Part shown: piece after piece, positions 56,370-64,000 of the stretch | Layout: every line of letters begins with the position of its first letter | How positions within the stretch are numbered: the first letter of the stretch is position 1 | From: JADJNY01 sp046349615 | Lineage (GTDB): Bacteria > Planctomycetota > UBA1135 > GCA-002686595 | DNA length: 64,000 bases | Direction: 5' to 3' | NCBI GenBank assembly: GCA_046349615.1 | Contig: JAXMBZ010000012.1 | Coordinates: 1-64,000 of the forward strand | Made by a program: the position numbers and the translations under genes | The notes under the pieces: generated by a model | Told to the model about the DNA's origin: nothing | The model's database searches: none | The model's input: the letters and a program-made list of their open reading frames with translations, nothing else

Positions 56370-58112
56370 ATGCGGTTCCTGGTCCTCCTCCTCGCCGTCG
56401 TGCTCGCGCGCGCTTCGTTCGCGCAGAACACGTCCCCTGCTCGACCGATCCAAGTCGAACCTTGCACCTTCGGCGCGCTCACGATCACACCGGAGATGCA
56501 ACAGCTCTGGGTCGTGTACGGGCCGTGCCGCCAGAAGCTCGAAGAGAAGAAGCTCGAGCGCATCGTCGAGCGCGAACTCGCTCGCCGCGCCGCGAAGACG
56601 GCCGAACGACGGCTCGCCGAACGCGGCCCCGCTGCACCGAGCGGCGCGGAGCGCGACGCCCTGCTGCGTTCGTTCGTCGACGACGAGCTCGCGCGCCTGC
56701 GCGCGCACGCGTACGACGTCGAAGGCGAGGTCGAACTCGCGTACCAGGCCGCGCTCGCCGACTTCGAGAAGCGTGCGACCGGCCTCTCCGCCGAGGTCGA
56801 GATGCGCCGGTCGTTTCGCGACCCGAGCTGGTTCCGGTCCCAGCTGCGCTGGGGCGCCGTCTTCGAGCGCGTGTTCCTCCCCGCGGACGAGAACGCGCGA
56901 CCCGAAGCCACGGTGAACGCGCTTCGTGCCCGGTTCCGCACCGAGTACGAGACGTGGCGGAAGCCGTGGCGCCTGCCCGACGGGAACGTCGACCCTCAGT
57001 ACGCGGAGATGACGCGCCAGGTCGTGCGCGACTTCCTCTTCGAGGAGGAGCACTTCACGACGTCGCTCGAGGGACCGGATTTCTCCAAGGCGATCACTGC
57101 TGAGCCGCGTGATGGAACGCCGCCCTGGTCGCTCACGACGAAGGACGCGTGGAACTCCGTGGTCGCGACGGTCGACCCCGCGGAGCTCGAGCTCGCGCGT
57201 CGGTACTGGACGACGGTGCTCGCGACGCGCGCCGCGCTGAAGGAGCGTGGGCTCGTGCTCGAAGCCACGGAGCGCAAGAACGCCTTCGACGCGCTCTCGA
57301 AGCAGCTCCAGGAGTTCGTGCCGTCCCTCGAAGCGTTCGCCGTGCAGCAGCAGCGGTTCCCTTCGCCCGAGACGTTCTTCGAGTCGTACGCGTTGACCTG
57401 CACGTTCCAGAAGGAGCATGCGAAGCGCATGGCCGATGGCACGCCGACGAAGCCCGCGAAGGCGCTGCTCGAGCACGTCGCGCACGCCAACGGACGTCGC
57501 GGCGGCGTGCGTGCGAACGCAGAAGTGCTCCTCGTCTCCGCGTGGGACTTCGCGAACGCGCGCTGGAAGGACGGGGGCTTCGACGCCGCGCGCCGGCGCG
57601 CGGAAGCCCTCCGCGACCGCGTGCGCGCGAACGAGCGCGCCTGGGGCGAGAAGAGCACGAGCGGAAAGGACCCAGCGGCGTTTTGGAGCGCGCTCCTCGA
57701 CGAAGCGAGCGAATGGTGGGATCCGCCGAGCGCGCCCAACCTGCCGGTCGACCCGACCGTGCGACCGAAGAACCACGGGCGCTTCGGCGCGCTCGAGTAT
57801 TCGGAGTTGCTCGAGACGCTCGAGACCTCGCGCTACGACCTCTGGACCAGCGGCGCGGAACTCGTCGACGCCGTGTATTTCGACGCGGAGCCCGGCGTCG
57901 TCGTCGGACCCTTCCCGCACCGCTACGGGTACGCGCTCGTGCGCGTCGTGTCTCGCACGCCGCCGCAGCGCGCGCTCGATCCTGCAGATCCACGGCAGCG
58001 CGACGCAATCGAGGTCGACTTCCTCGACGACGCGTTCCGTGCGTTCTCGCGGGCCGCGGTCGACGCCGCGCGCACGAAACCGGCGCGAGCTCCCGGCGAC
58101 GCGGCGAAGTGA
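56370..58112 (+). CDS. SurA-like secreted protein, first of two tandem paralogs
   Basis: A 580-residue protein with signal peptide MRFLVLLLAVVLARASFAQN. LWVVYGPCRQKLEEKKLERI, FPSPETFFESYALTCTFQKE, DEASEWWDPPSAP, KNHGRFGALEYSELLETLE and VVVGPFPHRYGYALVRVVS recur in the gene at 58439. The last resembles a parvulin (PpiC/SurA) strand: GPF...GY.LV.V. Both chains are largely helical, as in periplasmic chaperones. Activity is inferred only. TAGCAT (56354-56359) is a possible -10 close to the ATG. Confidence 0.75.
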   Translation: MRFLVLLLAVVLARASFAQNTSPARPIQVEPCTFGALTITPEMQQLWVVYGPCRQKLEEKKLERIVERELARRAAKTAERRLAERGPAAPSGAERDALLRSFVDDELARLRAHAYDVEGEVELAYQAALADFEKRATGLSAEVEMRRSFRDPSWFRSQLRWGAVFERVFLPADENARPEATVNALRARFRTEYETWRKPWRLPDGNVDPQYAEMTRQVVRDFLFEEEHFTTSLEGPDFSKAITAEPRDGTPPWSLTTKDAWNSVVATVDPAELELARRYWTTVLATRAALKERGLVLEATERKNAFDALSKQLQEFVPSLEAFAVQQQRFPSPETFFESYALTCTFQKEHAKRMADGTPTKPAKALLEHVAHANGRRGGVRANAEVLLVSAWDFANARWKDGGFDAARRRAEALRDRVRANERAWGEKSTSGKDPAAFWSALLDEASEWWDPPSAPNLPVDPTVRPKNHGRFGALEYSELLETLETSRYDLWTSGAELVDAVYFDAEPGVVVGPFPHRYGYALVRVVSRTPPQRALDPADPRQRDAIEVDFLDDAFRAFSRAAVDAARTKPARAPGDAAK

Positions 58113-58438
58113 ACCGCGGGCCCGGTGCTGACGCCGAGTCTCGCAGCGAGTGCCGAGGGCCGTTCGCGCAGCGCAAGCAAGACGAGTCGCGGTGAGCTCC
58201 GCGCGCGACGACGTCTCCGAGCCCGCATCACCCACGGCGGCGACGGATCGCGTGCGCGAGCGCTTCACCTTCGCGCCGCGTGCATCCAGCGGCCGCGCTT
58301 TCGGGTCCCCTGAGCGACCTCCAGCGCAGCGCGAATCGAGGACCTTCGAGCCGACCGTCCCCAACCGAGCACGGAACGGTTCGTACCGCGCGGGCCCGGG
58401 TCGAGGCACGCTAGGATGCGTCTCGGGATTCCCCCCGC
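58113..58438. other. 326-bp intergenic region between the SurA-like paralogs
   Basis: No gene. TAGGAT at 58412-58417 is a possible -10 element for the downstream paralog. Confidence 0.4.
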
Positions 58439-60196
58439 ATGCGCGCCGCCGTCTTCGTGCTCGTCCTCAGCGCCGCCGCGCTCGCCGGCTGGTTCCTGCT
58501 TCCGCACCCGGTGCCGCGCTTCGGACCGCCGATCGTCGTCGATGGGAAGCGGATCACCGAGGAGGAGCTCCAGCGCTGGCTCGTCTACGGTCCGTGTCGC
58601 GCGAAGCTCGAGGCACGCAAGACCTGGTTCCTGATCGAGAGCGAGCGTGCGCGCCTCGCCCGGCGCACCGCGCAGGCCGAACTCCAGCGCCGTTCTGCCG
58701 AGCGTCCGTTCAACGCCGACGGGGAGCGCGAGCAAGCGTTCCAGGCAGCACGCGCGGCGGCCCACGCCAGGCTCGTCGAGGAGACGACGATCGGCGACGA
58801 AGCACTCGAGCTCGAGTACGCGCGCGCCGTGGAGGCGTTCCTCCGCGCGAACCCTGCGCTGAACCTCGAGGCCGAAATCGGGCGCACCTACCGGCGTTCG
58901 GATTGGTTCCGGGCGGAGCTGCGTCTCGGGCTCGCCTTCGACACGCTGTTCTTCCCGACCGCACCGGCGGAGTGGCCGGAAGAGACGTGGGAGGCGCTCG
59001 AACACCAAGAGCTCTCGATGCGCGACGCGCGCGATCTCTCGCGACGCTCCGTGCGGGAGCTCCTCGCCGGGCGCGATTGGCGCGAGCTTCGGCGTGAAGA
59101 CCCCGACGCGCTGTCCGCGATGCGGGATGCGGTGCGGAGCCACCTCGCGCGCAAGGCGGGCTTCGAGACCTCGATCGAAGGGCTTCCGGTCGGCGCCGTC
59201 CTCGCTGCGCACGGCGACGACGAGACGTGCCCCGACCTCTTCGTGCGGACGTCGGAGCTCTGGAGCGAGGTCGAGGACTCCGTCGAGCCGTGGGAGATCG
59301 ACGCGGCGCGCGTGTGGCTCACGACCGAGGCCGCCGTGCGCGCCGCGCTCGTCCGCGACGGGGCCCGCGAGCTCGAGAGCGTGCACGACCGGCTCGTCAG
59401 CGATCTGCGCGTGCGCACGGAGCAAAGCGGAGTCGAGCTCGACGAACTCGCGTCCGCGGATCGCTTCCCGTCTCCCGAAGCGTGGGTCGAGTACCTCGCG
59501 TTGCGCGAGTCGTTCCAACTCTCGGTCGCGAAGGAGGCCCTTCCGAACGGAGCTTCCGAGCTCGCTCTTCGCGTCGCGCGCTCGAGCTGGATCCACGGCG
59601 GCGGGCGCGTGCATGTCGAGATCCTCCTCGCCTCAGCCGCGGACATCGCGCAACACCGCTGGCTACCGAACGGGTTCGAACGTGCGCGAGCGAAGGCCGA
59701 GGAGCTCGCGCGCCGAATCGCGGCGAACGACGCGGCGTGGAAGGCTCGACGACCCGGCGATGCGACGAGCGCCGTCGAGCCGTTCGTGTTCTGGAACCGG
59801 CTGCTCGACGAGGAGAGCGAGTGGTGGGACCCGCCGGATCCGCGCGCGGGCGAGAATCCGCGTCCGCCGCGCAACCACGGCCGCTTCTACGGCCGCACCT
59901 GGAGCGAGCTGCGCACGCTGCTCAGCGAGAGCGACGCGACGGATTGGAGCCGCGGCCCGTCGATCACGGAGCACGTCGCGTTCACCCAGACGCCGGGCAC
60001 GATCGCGGGGCCGTTCCGGTGCGCGCTCGGTTACGTCCTCGTGCGTCTCGGCGCGCGGCAGGAACCCGAGCGCAAGCTCGATCCAACGAAGCCCGCGGAC
60101 CGGGACGCGCTCGTCGACGACGAGCTGCGCGAGCTCTTCGTGCGCTACGCGCGCGAGGCGAGACGCCGCTTCGCCCCGGACGTCGTGGTCGACTGA
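58439..60196 (+). CDS. SurA-like secreted protein, second of two tandem paralogs
   Basis: A 585-residue protein with one N-terminal helix (MRAAVFVLVLSAAALAGWF) that may remain as an anchor. WLVYGPCRAKLEARKTWFLI, FPSPEAWVEYLALRESFQLS, DEESEWWDPPDPRAGENPR, NHGRFYGRTWSELRTLLSE and TIAGPFRCALGYVLVRLGAR match the upstream paralog in order. The VEILLASAADIAQHRW segment matches AEVLLVSAWDFANARW there. Divergence is wide, so the duplication is old. A chaperone/isomerase-like role is possible, not shown. Confidence 0.75.
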   Translation: MRAAVFVLVLSAAALAGWFLLPHPVPRFGPPIVVDGKRITEEELQRWLVYGPCRAKLEARKTWFLIESERARLARRTAQAELQRRSAERPFNADGEREQAFQAARAAAHARLVEETTIGDEALELEYARAVEAFLRANPALNLEAEIGRTYRRSDWFRAELRLGLAFDTLFFPTAPAEWPEETWEALEHQELSMRDARDLSRRSVRELLAGRDWRELRREDPDALSAMRDAVRSHLARKAGFETSIEGLPVGAVLAAHGDDETCPDLFVRTSELWSEVEDSVEPWEIDAARVWLTTEAAVRAALVRDGARELESVHDRLVSDLRVRTEQSGVELDELASADRFPSPEAWVEYLALRESFQLSVAKEALPNGASELALRVARSSWIHGGGRVHVEILLASAADIAQHRWLPNGFERARAKAEELARRIAANDAAWKARRPGDATSAVEPFVFWNRLLDEESEWWDPPDPRAGENPRPPRNHGRFYGRTWSELRTLLSESDATDWSRGPSITEHVAFTQTPGTIAGPFRCALGYVLVRLGARQEPERKLDPTKPADRDALVDDELRELFVRYAREARRRFAPDVVVD

Positions 60197-60316
60197 TTCG
60201 GTCGTCGACCCGGCCACGCTTCGGCGAGGACAGCACCGTGCCCCGCGGTGGTCCGGAAACGCCGCGAGCGCTCGCGCGAGACGATTCGCACGAGCGCTCG
60301 TCGATGAAGGCGAACG

Positions 60317-61690
<1,374 letters not shown>

Positions 61691-61828
61691 GGGTGTCTCC
61701 TGAAAGGGGGCCGCATTCTAGAGGCGCCTCCGCGACGAAGGGAACCCGCAAGAGGGCTCTTCGAGGCCGTAGTCGAACACCTCGAGGTCGGTGGAGGTGC
61801 TGGACTCGCTCCGAGCGAGCGCGCGCGC

Positions 61829-62197
61829 TCAGCGCGATGGTTCGACGGGCCGCTCGCCGCGCCGCGCGTTCGACAGCACGAAGGTCCCGCGCGCGGAGAG
61901 CGCGACGTCCGCGAGCAGGAGCGGCTCACCGCCCGCCGAGAGCAGCGCGCCGATGCCGACGCGCCGACCCGTGCGCAGCGAGTAGCGCCATTGGTGCCAC
62001 GGGCAGACGATCTCGTCCGCGCGCAGCGTGCCTTCGAACAGGGGGCCCTCGAGGTGCGGACAGAACGCCTGCGCCGCGAGCACGGCGCCGTCGACCGTGT
62101 AGAGCGCGAGCATGCCCCACGGGGTCTCGACGGCGCGGGGGCGCTTGGGATCGAGGTCGGCCGGACGCAGGCCGGTGTCGAACGAGGTCGAGCTCAC
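61829..62197 (-). CDS. Rieske [2Fe-2S] protein
   Basis: A 122-residue Rieske-fold protein. QAFCPHLEGPLFEG has the first C-x-H pair and EIVCPWHQWRYSLRTGRRV the second C-x-x-H pair. There is no signal peptide or membrane helix, so it is a soluble ferredoxin or oxygenase component. GTG 62197 is the start, with GTGA overlap to a possible small upstream frame. Its electron partner is unknown. Confidence 0.8.
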   Translation of the reverse strand: MSSTSFDTGLRPADLDPKRPRAVETPWGMLALYTVDGAVLAAQAFCPHLEGPLFEGTLRADEIVCPWHQWRYSLRTGRRVGIGALLSAGGEPLLLADVALSARGTFVLSNARRGERPVEPSR

Positions 62198-62508
62198 GCG
62201 GCAGAGCCTACGCGACCGCGGCGGGCGTGGTGAAGCGCGAGAAAGGGCGCGAGCGGGAGCTCCATCGCCGGAGCGATCCGAAGGAGCTCGGCACCGTCCT
62301 GCACGACGAAGCTCGGCCCCAGCGCGAACTCGGAAGGCCCGTTCACCGGACGGAGCCCGGCACGAGCGCGAGCGCGACGACGGCACCGAACGATCGCCTT
62401 CGGCCGGAGCGCAAGCTCCTCCGCGGCATCGAACGCTCGCCTGCTTGCCGGAGCGCGAGCTCCACTGCGGCCTCGATCCAGCGAACGTTCGCGCGAGTGG
62501 ATGTCCAA
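62194..62508 (-). CDS. possible small gene upstream of the Rieske gene
   Basis: A frame of 104 codons from TTG 62508 to a TGA that overlaps the Rieske GTG. The second half, NGPSEFALGPSFVVQDGAEL and LRIAPAMELPLAPFLALHHA, looks like real protein, while the first half is Arg-rich. It could instead start at an internal GTG (NGPSEF). No family is recognised. If it is not real, 62198-62549 is a 352-bp gap with no other feature. Confidence 0.25.
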   Translation of the reverse strand: MDIHSRERSLDRGRSGARAPASRRAFDAAEELALRPKAIVRCRRRARARAGLRPVNGPSEFALGPSFVVQDGAELLRIAPAMELPLAPFLALHHARRGRVGSAA

Positions 62509-62549
62509 CGCGCCGTTGATCCGTTCGACGGCGCGGGCACAATCGGCGC

Positions 62550-63485
62550 GTGGCGCAGGAAACGCTCGTGTTCCAACTCTCCCCGCGGCGCGCGCCGGCG
62601 CTGCGCGCGGAGCTCGCGGCGAGCGGGTACTCGTTCCGCACGGTCCCGTACGCGCTCTTCAGCGCGAAGGGCGACGGGGTCGTCGCGACGTTCTACGAGT
62701 CGGGCAAGCTCGTCGTGCAAGGCGAGGGCGCGCGGATGTTCGCGGCGCGGTGGGTCGAGAACGCGGCGGACGGCGGCGGAGCGGGTGCCTCGAAGTCGAC
62801 CGGCGGCGCGGAGCGTGACGCTTCGAACACGACGACGAGCGAGGGTTCGCGCGACGTCGAGACGCCTCTCGTCGGCAGCGACGAGTGCGGCAAGGGCGAC
62901 TACTTCGGACCGCTCGTCGTGTGCGCCGTGCGGCTCGAGCCCGCGGAGCGGCGCGCGCTCGCCGGCGGGATGGTGCGCGACAGCAAGACGCTCTCCGACG
63001 AGGCGTGTCGACGGCTCGGCGCCGCGCTGCGCTCGAAGTACCGCTTCGCGATCGCGCGCCTCGATCCGCCCGAATACAACGCGGCGTGGGCTCGCGTCCG
63101 GAACGTGAACGAGGTGCTCGCGGACCTCCACGCCCGCGCGATCCGCGAGCTCGCGCAGCCGAAGGACCATGTGCTCGTCGACAAGTTCGCGGACGAAGGC
63201 CTGCTTCGGCGGCGATTGAAGGATCTCGACATCGCGCTCGAGCAACGCGTGCGCGCCGAAGCGGAGCTCGCGGTCGCGGCCGCGAGCATCATCGCGCGCG
63301 AGGAGTTCCTGAACGCGCTCGCCGAGCTCTCGGAAGCGGCCGCGGTCGACCTGCACAAAGGCGCCGGCGACCCCGTCGACGCCGCGGGCCGCCGCTTCAT
63401 CGCGATCCACGGCCGCGCGGGCCTCGCGAAGGTCGCCAAACTCCACTTCAAGAACACGCAGAAGCTCGGCGGCGCGCCTGAGTGA
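62550..63485 (+). CDS. rnhC: ribonuclease HIII
   Basis: A 311-residue enzyme that cuts RNA in RNA-DNA hybrids. The N-terminal TBP-like domain (about residues 1-70, YSFRTVPYALFSAKGDGVVA) binds substrate. The catalytic domain has GSDECGKGDYFGPLVV (Asp-Glu-Gly signature), RDSKTLSDEACRRLG, VLVDKFADEGLL and AEAELAVAAASIIAREEFLN. GTG 62550 starts it. RNase HIII is usual in Firmicutes and some planctomycetes and chlamydiae. It is divergent from the Rieske gene. Confidence 0.9.
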   Translation: MAQETLVFQLSPRRAPALRAELAASGYSFRTVPYALFSAKGDGVVATFYESGKLVVQGEGARMFAARWVENAADGGGAGASKSTGGAERDASNTTTSEGSRDVETPLVGSDECGKGDYFGPLVVCAVRLEPAERRALAGGMVRDSKTLSDEACRRLGAALRSKYRFAIARLDPPEYNAAWARVRNVNEVLADLHARAIRELAQPKDHVLVDKFADEGLLRRRLKDLDIALEQRVRAEAELAVAAASIIAREEFLNALAELSEAAAVDLHKGAGDPVDAAGRRFIAIHGRAGLAKVAKLHFKNTQKLGGAPE

Positions 63486-63572
63486 CGTGAGCGCGGATCG
63501 GCGCCGAGAACCCACGCTCGCACGTCGCTGGGACGCGCGCACGGGCTCCGAGCGAGCGCTACACTCCGCCCG

Positions 63573-64000
63573 ATGTCGGCGACGTGGATGGCGGGGGCCG
63601 GGAATCTGTTCGTGATGCTCGACGGGTTCGTCGACGCGTTGCCCGCGGATCCCGCGGCGTTCGCGCGCGAGGCGTGCACGCGCTCGGCGCCGAACGGGCA
63701 GCGCCCCGACGGCGTGATTCTCGTGAAGCGGCCGCGCGCGGGCGGCGACTGCGTCATGGAGATCTACAACGCCGACGGATCGAGGCCTGAGACGTGCGGG
63801 AACGGTCTGCGCTGCGTCGCGAAGCTCGCGTTCGACCGCGGTCACGTCGCGAAGAACCCGTTCGTGATCGAGACCGACGCGGGGCCCGTGACGGCGCGGG
63901 TCGCGCTCGAACCCGCGAGGACGGCGCGATGCGACGAAAGAGGACTCGATGCGGAGGTCGCGACGACCCGCGAGGCGTGCGTCGTCCGCGCGACGATCGC
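63573..64000 (+). CDS. dapF: diaminopimelate epimerase (N-terminal part, truncated by the window end)
   Basis: The first 142 codons, open to the right edge. AGAGNLFVMLDGFVDALP is the family start (G-x-GN-x-F). MEIYNADGSRPETCGNGLRC has the first catalytic Cys in CGNGxRC. VIETDAGPVTARV follows. The enzyme interconverts LL- and meso-diaminopimelate for lysine and peptidoglycan. TACACT (63560-63565) lies only 7 bp before the ATG, so a very short or leaderless message is possible. Confidence 0.88.
   Translation, partial: MSATWMAGAGNLFVMLDGFVDALPADPAAFAREACTRSAPNGQRPDGVILVKRPRAGGDCVMEIYNADGSRPETCGNGLRCVAKLAFDRGHVAKNPFVIETDAGPVTARVALEPARTARCDERGLDAEVATTREACVVRATI

Overview
The window is very GC-rich DNA with strong G/C bias at third codon positions, dense genes, and many ATGA/GTGA start-stop overlaps. 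Kdo/LPS-transport genes show a diderm, LPS-type envelope. A dnaA-dnaN-dciA-gyrB block plus parA, parB and a perfect parS site mark it as the chromosomal origin region. The primary-like sigma factor, bacillithiol genes and several unassigned secreted proteins suggest an uncultured Planctomycetota-like bacterium. That placement is inference from protein style; no rRNA is present to prove it. I see no tRNA, rRNA, CRISPR array, insertion sequence or prophage.

Layout. 1-4 kb: the tail of a nucleoside transporter, a secreted thioredoxin-fold protein with an in-frame TGA in the redox motif (candidate selenoprotein), two DUF3592 membrane proteins and an isopropylmalate-synthase-like enzyme. 4-9.5 kb (minus strand): PAC2 protein, archaeal-type fructose-bisphosphate aldolase/phosphatase, a TPR-like lipoprotein, a small Cys-rich protein, a sugar-phosphate isomerase-like protein and TatB-like membrane proteins. 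9.7-16.6 kb (minus): kdsD, kdsC and one giant gene that appears to join LptC-, LptA- and LptD-like parts. 17-25 kb: site-2 protease, scpA, trxA, tsaC/sua5, glutathione peroxidase, fmt, rsmB and an SDR. 25-33 kb (minus): MshEN-like protein, gyrB, dciA, dnaN, probable oriC, dnaA and cysteine desulfurase. 33.7-43.4 kb (minus): bshA, parA with a long tail, bshB1, bshC, pyrF, hemW and a sigma-70 factor. 43.4-48 kb: an HPr-domain fusion protein, a phosphoesterase, a membrane protein, parB, parS inside a terminator, and a cyclophilin. 48-60 kb: secreted proteins of unknown role (one with a GspG-like C-terminus), a DUF374 acyltransferase, a DUF72 protein, a family 2 glycosyltransferase and two tandem SurA-like paralogs. 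60-64 kb: cystathionine beta-synthase, a Rieske protein, RNase HIII and the start of dapF.

How the genes fit together. Three themes recur. First, replication and segregation: dnaA, dnaN, dciA, gyrB, parA, parB/parS and scpA lie within 30 kb; recF is missing from its usual place. Second, thiol redox chemistry: the candidate selenoprotein, thioredoxin, a Cys-type glutathione peroxidase, all three bacillithiol enzymes, cysteine desulfurase and cystathionine beta-synthase. Third, envelope building: kdsD-kdsC-Lpt fusion, the DUF374 acyltransferase, the glycosyltransferase, the SurA-like proteins and Tat parts.

All calls come from reading the sequence by eye. Family names are by recognition of motifs, not by database search, and start codons are often uncertain because ATG, GTG and TTG are all used and Shine-Dalgarno sequences are patchy.
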